Below, piece after piece: positions 10,180 to 20,900 of a stretch of 64,000 nt of DNA. Position 1 is the first letter of the stretch; each line of letters starts with the position of its first letter. The translations under genes were made by a program, and so were the position numbers. Under the pieces are notes generated by a model. It worked only from the letters and a program-made list of their open reading frames with translations. It had not been told where the DNA came from and did not search any database. The stretch is from Yponomeuta sedellus (taxonomy: Eukaryota; Arthropoda; Insecta; Lepidoptera; Yponomeutidae): contig OW203732.1 in assembly GCA_934045075.1 (NCBI GenBank), positions 17,019,889 through 17,083,888 on the forward strand, in the 5' to 3' direction.

Positions 10180-11696
10180 CGCAGAGCGATGGACAGCGAC
10201 TGGAAGAGAAGAGCTGAGGATCGCGCTCAGCGGAGTGTCTTGGGAGGTCAAGCAGTGAAGTGACACCGGCAGGCTATGATGATAATAATGGGAAACTTTG
10301 CAACAAAACTGTAAGGGCTGACCCGCCGTGGACGTAATTTACTTATAATTTACTTAATGTACTAGTATCTTCGTCACTATCTAACTACCTAACACTGAAG
10401 AGTCTAGTGACAAAATTATAAGAATTTACGGGGTATATCAAAATCCTTCATTTAGACAGATTCCACGTCCCAATTGCCCAACCTAGATAATTGCATAGGT
10501 ATTTGTGCAGTTGGATGGAATAATCCACAATTATCTTTTTCAGAAAGTTCCAATATTCGATCAATATAATTATATACTTTACGACGTAACCACACAAAAC
10601 ACTCTATATTTTATTAGGTACTCTCCTTGGTGCCCACAATAGAATGAAAGAAAAAATATTCGCGGAGATCGAACAAAACAGAGGGTAGTAAAAGAAAATG
10701 CTAGCAGGGCGCTTTCCTACGTCGGACTTTACGATAAAATAAAATAACTCTGATGTAGCTTTCGGCTTGTTCCGTAAGAACCAACTCCCATTTTATTTTA
10801 TTTCTTACGATGTACAAACAAAAAGTAAGCTTGACAATTCGATTGAGCCCAAATCAATTCACCACGGAATTCGAGTGTTGAGACATTGGTTATATACTCT
10901 TTGGACATTGTTCGAATCTAAGAATGTTTAACAGATTTTGACACCAGAGAATAACACAGGATTTGGTGAGCCTAAATAATGATAACATAGTGTGCTATTT
11001 GCTGGATTTCCGCGTGGACGGATCTTTACCATGTCTGCTTAGATCGTCCTGGTTGTTTCGAACCACTTTCTTGTATCCAGCTAAGGGCAATCTTTGTTTG
11101 CCGTATGCCCGATCCACAACCGGGCCAAAAACAGTGAGCAATAAAAGAATATTTAGTTTGCCCTATGCTCCTCGAAGGAGTAGGTAATGTAATTCAAGAC
11201 CTCAGATAAGTTCTCTCAAAATAAGATTAGTTTGATACACCGTTATATAACATAACATTTACATACGGCACATACACTGCTTCTGACCTCACACTAGGAT
11301 ACCCTGTGTCGTTAACACTTTGACTGCTAAAGCTCTTTACAAAACTGCTCCTCGGAGAAATAATGGAATTCAAGAGAGGGATAAGATATTAGGCAGGTGT
11401 TGTAAAAAGCTTTCACATTGAAAGCTAACGAAAGGCATAAACGGTATTTTTTTATTTTCGCCAACCGAAAAATCTTCAACCATCCAACAAGTGGAGTTCT
11501 TAGGAACCAACCTTCCTTCTATAAGATATTTCGTCGAGACAATGCCAGCCTTTTATAGCGGAACTGCGAGTTGATGTCTCATTCTACCCGGAGTGGGTGA
11601 AGGTCATAGGCGGCGCAATTCTGTGACTAACCACCTTATCGGTGTATGGCACGATACAATATAGTCGACAGTAGACCTTACCTGCTGTGTGGTGTC
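10180..11696. other. Non-coding stretch
   Basis: The first ~100 bp resemble a LINE 3' end. The remainder (10290-11690) shows no supported gene, RNA or repeat match. Confidence 0.45.
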
Positions 11697-11935
11697 GGCC
11701 TAGAGAATAGCACCAACCCAATTCTTCCCGCGGGTGTCGTAAAAGGCGACTAAGGGACACAAACCGGGGGGTGGGCAGCAGCGCCCCCTGCAGTACAATT
11801 TCACCGAACTGCGATCCCCAACCCGCATGCCCAGCGTGGGGATTATGGGCATTACCCCCTATGATAGCACAACGTGGCGCTCTTTAGGGGAGGGCTATGT
11901 CCAGCAGTGGACTAGTTTAGCCTGACGACGACGAC
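11697..11935. repeat. Dispersed repeat, inverted copy of the block at 2050-2240
   Basis: Contains 'cgcgggtgtcgtaaaaggcg', 'cgatccccaacccgcatgcc' and 'ctatgtccagcagtggacta', followed by a (gac)n run. This is the longer of the copies and probably shows more of the element's 3' end. Confidence 0.65.
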
Positions 11936-12014
11936 GACGAGGCCTTACATTTGAATTGTAATATCACCTAAACCACAAATGGTGCACACGTTACATATTG
12001 ATAGAGAAAATAGA

Positions 12015-12310
12015 GAACACTGATGATATCAACCCTTTGTATGTCCCCACTGGTGGGGCACGGGTCTCTTCCTGCATCGCAGGAAGGTTAGGCCATACTC
12101 CAGTCTTTTCCTCCTCTTTCGCTTTTCGCTCCTGCTTGTTCATGGCTACCTCCTGCCAGCCTAGCAAAAAGGTCTTGAGGTCGACCCACCATCTCCGTTT
12201 GAGTCGGCCACGTTCGCGTTATCTGTCGCGTGGAACCCATACAGTGACGATTTTTGCCCACCTCTCTGGGCCCACACGGCTTAAAGCGACTCTAAAGAGT
12301 TATTTCTAAA
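12015..12310 (-). repeat. 5S-derived SINE tail plus unassigned repeat
   Basis: Positions 12025-12105 are the reverse complement of the SINE tail. Positions 12106-12310 are GC-richer repeat-like sequence whose plus-strand reading frame has no recognised domain; I do not call it a gene. Confidence 0.5.
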
Positions 12311-12363
12311 ACTCGCAATTCCTGAAACATGTCTGTTAGACTTTATCATCATTTAGCACTTAT

Positions 12364-12545
12364 CTATAATATAAAAATGAATCGCTGGATGTGTTGGTAA
12401 GCACAAATCTCGAGAGCAGCTGAACCGATTTCGCTAATTCTTTTTTAATTCCTTGAAGTACGAGGATGGTTCTTACGGAGGGAAAAATAAAAAAAATAAA
12501 GAATCGACTGTTAGGCGGTACGAAGTTCGCTAGGTCAGCTAGTGC
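12364..12545. repeat. Dispersed repeat, inverted copy of 6664-6865
   Basis: Reverse complement of the 'agctgacccagcgaacttcg' family, from 'tatctataatataaaaatga' to 'gtcagctagt'. Non-coding. Confidence 0.65.
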
Positions 12546-12579
12546 TAGTGCACTTTTGATTTTATAAAATATATTTTGC

Positions 12580-12627
12580 AGTTTTTCTGCTGTACTGTTC
12601 CAATGGGAACAGTACAGCAGAAAAACT
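12580..12627. repeat. Perfect 22-bp hairpin with 4-nt loop
   Basis: Arms 12580-12601 and 12606-12627 are exact reverse complements around 'aatg'. It sits about 35 bp beyond the end of the repeat at 12364-12545. Confidence 0.75.
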
Positions 12628-13699
12628 ATAGCAATGGCTTTAAGTGACGCTATTTGATAGAAAGTGCTGATAACCATAATAGTGTTATTATATAAAATGG
12701 ACATTCTTTAGTAGAAACATTATTTACCGAAGGCTACGTCGGTAGCGCTTAGGAAGCACAAATTTAATAAAATTATGATATCTCAAAATCCCTGATATCT
12801 CAAAACATTAATCTATGAAAAAGTTCACTTACCAAATGTTGTTGAAATAATAATTTCAGAGGTAGATGAATAATACACAATAATACCGTAATAATAATTA
12901 TCAAACTCGTAATATAACAGTACCTACTCATATTTGTCAGTTTCAGTTAGAGAAAGGCAAAATGGGGTATTCTGTCCCCATCAACGCTGGTAACAGTGTA
13001 ATGGCATTTCTTGGGGAAAACTTTTACGTTGCTTCCGCCATCGCATTTTCCTTGAGCGCTTTGATAGCATAATTATTTGTGAACCGTGAACAATACGTCC
13101 ATGACCTAACTGAACTAAAGCGATAGATTGGAGTAATTTCTTGGGGTACTATACAGTATGAAATTCGGTCCTGGGTGTTCCATGTTAGTGATTTTCTTGT
13201 CTTTAGTTTGGTACCTAGACAAGAGTAGGTACTTATTTATATAAGTATGACCAAATGACTCTGGGCATTACCCCCAATGATGGCACAACCTTGCGCTTAT
13301 TAGGGGAGGGCTATGTCCAGCAGTGGACTAATATAGCCTGAAGAAGAAATGACTCTGACTTCGCATAGACTTATTTCGGTTTTCTGATGATTTTGAAGAT
13401 GTTTATATTTTGAAGAAAAAACACGTATTAAAAACAAGATATTTTTTGATGTTTATTACATTAGTCGCGCTTGCTAGCATGCCAAAGGGCCTTAAACAAA
13501 GGGCCTTAAACAAAGTGTCCTACACTTGGATAACTTAACTTCATATTGGTATAGACCATTAGCAAAGTCTATCACTTAGGCAGGTGATTTATAGAAGATA
13601 CCTAATATATTATCTCAGGCCTTCACTACATAGATAAACACTCTCCTCCGGTCAATGATGTAGTTCCTAAGATAATAATTATTTAAATATAATGTAGGT
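12628..13699. other. Non-coding stretch
   Basis: AT-rich. Only 13260-13350 matches a known repeat of this window (the 'ctatgtccagcagtgg' family). Confidence 0.45.
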
Positions 13700-13922
13700 A
13701 GGCTTGCAACGATATAAATAAATAAATAATAAATATTCATGGAGATATTACACGGATCTCGTTAGCCCTATACTAAGTACAACTAAATGACTTGTGTTAT
13801 AGGTGCTAACTCGACAATAGATTTAATACAATAAATACATAGATAACATCCAAGACCCGAGACAAACTAGAAAAGGTTCGTTTCAGTCAGCGTGCCAAAC
13901 CGCTGCGCCACCGAGGCCGTAA
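13700..13922 (-). repeat. tRNA-headed SINE with 'tctcgttagcccta' body
   Basis: A minus-strand element whose tRNA-like head is at the high-coordinate end ('cgctgcgccaccgaggcc') and whose body includes 'acatccaagacccgagacaa'. It is homologous to 42206-42400 (+) and 63460-63700 (-). An internal deletion has removed part of the head. Confidence 0.65.
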
Positions 13923-13959
13923 ACCCTCAACCCTTTCTTTTTTTCTGTCTCTTAATTCC

Positions 13960-14062
13960 ACTTCTGGGGCAAGGGTCGCTTCCTGCATCGCAGGGAGGTT
14001 AGGTCATACTCCACCAACGGGGCCAAGTCCGGGTTGGTGGAGGATTGTAAGGCTTGCAACGC
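13960..14062 (-). repeat. 5S-derived SINE tail
   Basis: Reverse complement of the tail, from 'ccacttctggggcaagggtc' to 'ggtggaggattgtaaggc'. Confidence 0.65.
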
Positions 14063-14119
14063 CCATAAATTAATATAGGAAATAACTTATATAGGAAAAT
14101 TAATATAGGAAACACTTTG

Positions 14120-14300
14120 ACTGCCTCGTTGGTCTAGCGGTGTCATGTCTGTTTACCGTGCCGGAGGTCATGGGTTCGAGACCCACTGAGGGCCGCCGTA
14201 AGATTTAAATAATGGCCTCAGTCTCAATGTATTGTCATGTTTGTGATGTACTTGCCTGGTTACCACAGCACAGGGTATCCAATTTTGGGGCCAGGACAAA
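14120..14300 (+). repeat. tRNA-like SINE head and body
   Basis: Has an A-box-like 'gttggtctagcggt' and a B-box 'gggttcgagaccc' at about tRNA spacing, followed by a body with 'tgatgtacttgcctggttac' that is shared with 28600-28680. The stem bases flanking the boxes do not pair properly, so it is not a functional tRNA. Confidence 0.65.
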
Positions 14301-14663
14301 TAATTGTGTTGTGTGGAAGTTATTTATTTATTTACTATAATAGAAGCTGAAGCGCTTGCGAAGATAATCTGTCAGGATCGTGGCAAGTGCCAGCCCCGAG
14401 AGACTATGTAATGTTATTATATTTTAGGAAAACAACAAAATTGTGAGGTCCATGATTTCGCAAGATTTTTGTAAAACATTTTCTTATTCAAAGTTTTGAT
14501 TACGCAGTGTTACGTAATAAAGTAGCAATTTGTGAAATAAATAGAAATGAAATGAGCCTTTATTTCCAAATTGAATTTTTACATATTTTAAGTATTTAAA
14601 TTAAAAGACATTATTTAGACATTAATAACGTGCTATACCAATGATCATATAAAATGGCATATT

Positions 14664-14830
14664 TTAAGTCTTAAATTTGGGAACCCAACTTTGGGTGAAG
14701 GCCTCCTCCATCTTATGCCATTCATGGCGATCTGCGGCTAGTCTGGTCCAGAGCGGACCCGCCACGCGCACCATATAGTCACTCCAGCGGCGACGCCCCC
14801 GGCGACGTCTCATCCCGCGGCCACTAGAGC
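14664..14830 (-). pseudogene. LINE C-terminal fragment
   Basis: Minus-strand translation gives a tail of the form RRRWSDYMVRVAGPLW...RLAADRHEW...EEAFTQSW, which fits the conserved C-terminal end of insect non-LTR retrotransposon polyproteins (a WSD...VAG...W...A.DR..W...EA pattern). A related fragment is at 35160-35325 (+). No reverse transcriptase motifs remain, so this is a 5'-truncated relic. Confidence 0.7.
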
Positions 14831-14918
14831 AATTTGAGGCCGTGTAAATCATAACAATATTATTCATGTGGCGTGAATTTTCATTAAAAATCTTGTTTAC
14901 GTTTAATTTTCTCTGCAG

Positions 14919-17900
14919 ATCGAGGACACGAGCAAGAAAAAGGGCGGCCACACATTCCTAGTACCAATGAATGGAGGCATTTGGACGATGTGCATTTCTT
15001 TAGATGGTAAGAATTGTTATTGTTAGAATAATGATTGAGGTGTAACAAAAGGTTCGTTGCCACAAATTTACAAGCGAAACGGGAAAGCCACCACACTATT
15101 AACATAAGGTATAAATAAATAAACCAATCGAATAGTAAAATTCAATTAACGTGATTTTTTTTTAATATGAACTGAGCGATGTTGTACTGAGTAGATTTAA
15201 GAATAAAACTAGAGGCGTTAGTTTTCAATGAGATCCTATGAGATGTTTAATTTGTTTTGATATTGGCCGTTAAGTGTTAAATGATTCTGTAACACTGCCA
15301 GACAGTGGAATCTGATCATTTCAGCACGGTCTTGGCTAATAGAACACTTGTTCAGGCACTTACTTATTGTATTCTAAAACATTTTGTAATGAAATAAATA
15401 AATAAATACGTGATGTATACTACGTCACACTTTCCTTACCCATCTCATCCACTCATGCCAAACAATCTTACGCTCTGGAGCCGGTCGAGAAAGGCAAAGT
15501 TTACGAATGGGAAGTTTCAATAGACCAAAATAAAATCGGCAAAAATCTTGAGCAAATACTCAAAAGAGGAAAGAAAGTGCGGAGCTCAGGGACTATATCA
15601 GCCAAATGAGTTACCGAAAATTTAGGTGTGGTTAACGGCTAACATTGGAGCAATTAGGTATATCATAATTATGCATAGGTAATATAATGCATAATTATAC
15701 AGAATTTCATATATAATAAAAATCGATCCGGCTGCTTGTAAAGATCAAACTGATGTTAGAGCTCTAAAAAAGTTGAACATCAACAAAACATTATCTCTCC
15801 TACCTCATTTCACATTGACGCTATGTTTGAAAGCTTATAGATATCTAACCTATTCTGATGATGCTATTTCCGGTCTAGAATAGATAGCAAAGTTAGCCTA
15901 CTTTCTCAACCGTAGTTCGGATCCGATCCGATCCGATCTCATTTTCAGTACGCCCTATTCTCAGCTTCAATACCCTATTGGACGGAACAGAACAGACTGC
16001 GGGGTTGTTTGACATACTTTCTAATTACATAAAATGTACCAACGATTCACATCGGAAATGAGACAGTCCGCCAAAGAACTAAGATCAAATATGCGCAGAA
16101 CCGATGGTCGATGGGGTTAGTTAGTTAGACCTGAGATTTCCGCCTCATAGTTGGGCCATTGTACGTAGCAAATGCTGAGGTACGCTAACACCTCAGACAC
16201 TAGGGTTTCCTTACGATGTTTTTCCTTCACCGTCTGCGAGTAGTATTGCTACTATAATTTCACAAATGTACATAACTTAGAAAACAAAGTCATTGGTACA
16301 TGCCGGGCTTCGAACCCACGACCTCCCGATTGAGAAGCCGGCGTTCTACACCGCTCCTCTACCACCGCTGTTTGTTCGATAGGGTGCAAAGTTTCTCGAT
16401 TGGAGATCACGAACTGGCAAACGCAGCATAGGACGCCCACCAGCTCGCTCAACCGACGACCTGAGGTCAATTGCTGGCAGTGGCTGGATGATGATGGCCC
16501 TGGACAGAATCAACGTGCGTTGGGGGAGGCCTATGTCCAGAAATTGACGACGAGTACAGGCTGATTCTCGGCAGCAGTGGACCTGTGGAACCAACGATTC
16601 TTGGGCATAAGTGACCAGCAAGGCATTTCAGCATGCTAATCGAATAGGCTATATCATTCACCTTAGTTCTTTGGCAGATGGTTTTATTTCTGGCGTGATC
16701 CATCAAAGAGAATCCGAGCTCCAAGCATAGCCCTATATCACGGTGAGCGAAATCAGTGGAGTACCTAGTCCTACCGTCTGTGCAGACGTTTTGGTTCCGC
16801 TCCGTAAATCATAAGGAATGCTAGAAGTTGTAGGTATTTTTTATTAAAAAAAGAACCCGTTACAATAAGGCCCTACAAAACCAATTTCTTGGTTTGACTG
16901 TGGGATTGTCTCATTTACAATAGTTTTACCAGAGATTTTACATAAGATTTGCACATTAGCACTTTCTGATAACTAGGATGTTAGTCAGGTAGGGCTCATT
17001 TGCTATGAGCCCTACCTCATATTATGTATAATATGTATATTACCATATACATAATATTGTAACGCTTTGGTGTAATTTTACTATTATGTTACAATATTCA
17101 TGTAAACATATAAAATAACTAGCAGGACGCACTTGTTGAAAAGGCTCGGCTCTTTAGGCTCTGAGGAATAGCCGAGGAGAAAAATGGGCTGATCGATTGA
17201 TACCTACAATTTGATTTATTTCAGAGGAGGAGGTGACAATGCTGTATCGAATAGGGTTTCCACGAGACCCGGTGTGCACAAATTATTTAGCCAACAGTGA
17301 CTACGAAGAGCCGAGGGCTGACTGGCAACATAGTAAGTTTCATTTATCTGAACTCTTTTAACAACCTCTATCTAATTAGGCATTTTCAGGGGGTCCTCAG
17401 TAACACTAGCGCCAATGGAAAACCAACATATCTGTTTTAGAGAATCAGTTTTTTGCAGATTTATTTTTCTGGCCCTGGATGTCCTGAGTTTAATCTTGAC
17501 GTAGATTTAATAGAAATTAATATATTTTTAGAATTAGAACAAGACCAGCCACTAGTCTTGCAAGCCTCCAGCAATCCGGACTTGGCCCCCGTGGTGAAGT
17601 ACCTTCCTCAGGGAAGAAACCCGTGCCTCTCGGTGGAGACATAATGGGTTGATGATGATGATGATGAGAATTAGAATACATTTTATTGGACTTTGAACAG
17701 ACTAAGTTTGGAATTTTTTCGTCCATTTGTTTTCCAATATGATCTAGATTTTGAAATGGACACCTAGTTTGACTAGTGACGTTCATCAAACCGCCGCCGT
17801 TTCTGTGATACTTGGAATAAAACCTTTTCACATCATTTTTTAAGCTATTTAGTAAATTCCATCATTGGGTGCATGTACCTACATATTATTCAGTGCCTTT

Positions 17901-20900
17901 TGTTTACTGTATTGTTTGTTAACACTCATGTTTCCTCACGACGTTTTCTTTCACATTTGGCGTGTTGCTATTACAACTTGACAAATGTATATGTACGGAG
18001 GCCTCCAGTGGAACTCGAACCCACGATCTCCCGAATGCGTTCCCGGCGTTCTACCCCTGCGATACCACCGCGTTTTGGTAGACATTTATGGTGTAAAATC
18101 ACGATTCCTCTAAAACACTCCTAAAATTCAGTTTAAATAGTCTGTTGTAAAGTCTTTCCCTTTACCGTCACATGATTTTTTTTCTTTTTTTAGATTAAAT
18201 ACTGAGCGCTTGTTACACCAACGAAAAATCTGAGTTGGTTTTCAGAAACATATCAAATACTTAGCTTATTTAAACTTGAGGAGTGTTTCAAGGAAACAGA
18301 TTTTTTTATAAATAAGACTGTTGAAACTTGAAAACAAAAACGAAACAATCGATAGTTTTAATCGTTTACACTCTAACGGCATTCAATCAACTTACCTTCC
18401 ATCAAATATATCTTGATGGGACCCACTTTTAATATGTAGAGGAGCTTACCCTAATCACTTTCACTTAAATCGTAGTCGGCCCGTAACACTTAATAACCGT
18501 AAAAAGCCTTTTACGCTTTATCAATTTTTCCGTCCGTATTCCAGGCCCCTGGCAATGCCTAATGTGTTATTCATGATAACGCATAGAGCACAATTCATAA
18601 CTACAGAAGGCAGACCGCCATGGCATTTACTAGTACCTAGTAGTTAGACTGATGACAGGTGCTGTGCAGTTTATTAATTTTTTTAGCTGTTTTTTTTTGC
18701 ATTCTGTGTATTTTTTTTTGTAACGGTTGTGTGTTTGTGTTTTTTCCTTAGTTTTGAGTATTGTGTCGTCAAATAAGTACATTTTTTTTCTTCTTATGTC
18801 TTTCTGCTACTTCCGCACTTAGCTTCATAGTTGGGCCATTGTGCGTAGTAGGTAATTTTAAGCGCTGAGGTGTGTTAACACTTCAGGGTTTCGTCACGAT
18901 GTTTTCCTTCACGGTTAGCGAGTGGTTTTGCTACTATAACTTCACAAATGTACCTAACTTTGAAAACAAGGTCATTGGTACATGCCGGGAATCAAAACCC
19001 ACGACCTCCCGATTGAGAAGCCGGCGTTCTACCGCTCCGCTACCACCACTCTCAAAAGACCGCCGTTCTTGTGGCGCAAAAGATCAGACCATCACACGGT
19101 GGTACCGTAGTAGGTCATAGGACTCGGATGGCAATGACTGAGCTAAGCCATGATATCTGGCTCAGTTACCCACTAATTGTCATACTACCTGAGGGTATAA
19201 AAGGTTTCGCAATCTATTGTTCCCAACATTCCTTTTTCGGCATCCGAAGTGAACACAAGTAATTAGTCATCAACCTGTTATCACCAAGTGCTTTAATTAG
19301 CCCAAGACGCGACGCGTGTGTTTAAGTTCCAACTTGTCTGTGACCTGCTATTTTACAATGGAATTTGAAGTCACAGGTATGTATTATTAATTTACTTTAC
19401 TATTTTGCCTTTTCCTTCTACATTTTTTTTTTAAATAGAGTGCTACGCCAACGTGGCATTTTTTATGTATTTATGTCTGTATATTTTTTACGTTGAAGCT
19501 TTTACTTATGTTTGTACCTACTTGTACCATTCAATTTGGTATAGAAATATGGGTTACAATGTCTACTACTAGGCCTCTCCAAATTTAGCTGCGTCATGCT
19601 GCGTCTGTAAGGTGCAGCCAGGTGCTACGCCGCGCGCCTGAACGCGTAGCAGGCGCGTAGCACTTGCTACGAAACATGTATCTATTTTGATCCGCTTTTA
19701 ACGTATTTTTATTTTGTTTTAGGTACTAGTATTAAGTGTTCTTTCAAAAGAATGCTTGTACTAGATACTTGGCTGTCTATTAAAGACAGCAAATCTGAAC
19801 TGGAGCGTTGGCATCGAGTTTTTCGAGACCTAATACAATTGCTGCCTGATGTTGAGAATTACATTGCTGATGACTTGGAAAAAAGAGTTACTAAAGTTTG
19901 TACAAGATTGGTAGCAATTTGGAAGCAAGTCACGCGCAACCATTCTCGCATGGTCTCTAAGTACGGAGACTGGCTGAACGAAATTGAAGTTTGCGTTCTG
20001 CCAACTTGTGCAACAGTAGGGAGCCACAACACCCAACGGCCAGCAGCAGAAGCTTCGACAAGCACCCAACAGCACCAGCACAGGAAGGACTTTGAGGAAT
20101 GTAGCAAGAGATCAAAACGCCGCAGGCTTGCAGAGTTAAGTAAAGTAGACAGTTCTGCGATAAATTCTTTGTTGGACGATTCTAGTCTATCTAACGCCGC
20201 TGCATCTTTAAATTTCAGCACTGACGAAGTCTTGTCTCTTATAAATGAGACAAAACTGACTAAACATCAGTATCTTTTGGTGAAAGACTTCGTTAATGCA
20301 AAATCACCTAATGCATTACCATCTTATCAAAAAGTGTTAGAAGCTAAGAAGCGGTGCTATCCATCGCAAGAGTTTATCACGGAATCATCTGCTGAAGTAG
20401 AATTACAATCATTGTTAGATCATACTGCTTGCCGGATACTAGAATCCCAAAAACCCGTTTTGAATAATATTGACCCTAATAAAGAATTTGTTTTGATTGG
20501 AAAATGGGGTTTCGATGGGAGTACGGGGCACAGCGAATATAAACAGATTTTTGGAGATTCTGGTATCGATGATGATGGCAGTATGTTTGTTACTTCATAT
20601 TGTCCTCTTCAATTGGTTTGTAAGTCCAATACCTCCGACCCAGATCAAATAGTTTGGAAAAATCCGCGCCCTTCTTCCACCAGGTATTGTAGGCCTATTC
20701 GATTCCAATTTGCCAAAGAATCCAAAGACCTTTCTGTGCAAGAAGAAGCTTATTTCAAGACTAAAATTGATAGTTTACAACCGACTTCTTTCACTCACGG
20801 TGAATATGAAATAAAAGTGCAGCATTCTTTACAATTAACCATGGTTGATGGTAAAGTGTGCAGTGCTCTGAGCGATACATCTTGTAGTAGATGTTATATT

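Noticed and set aside
12360..12704. 114-residue minus-strand protein
   Set aside because: It is read through a dispersed repeat and a perfect hairpin; no homology pattern.
14123..14196. tRNA gene
   Set aside because: A and B boxes are present, but the acceptor and anticodon stems do not pair, and the flank continues as a SINE body shared with other loci. The same applies to 1921, 6053, 16300, 18000, 18990 and 63640.
16346..16724. Small proteins of 72-91 residues on the minus strand
   Set aside because: They overlap repeats that recur elsewhere in the window (for example about 37870-37975) and have no recognised domain.
19830..20221. Reading frames antisense to the transposase (83, 101 and 120 residues, mirrored in copy 2)
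   Set aside because: Shadows of the real gene; no independent domain or codon evidence.
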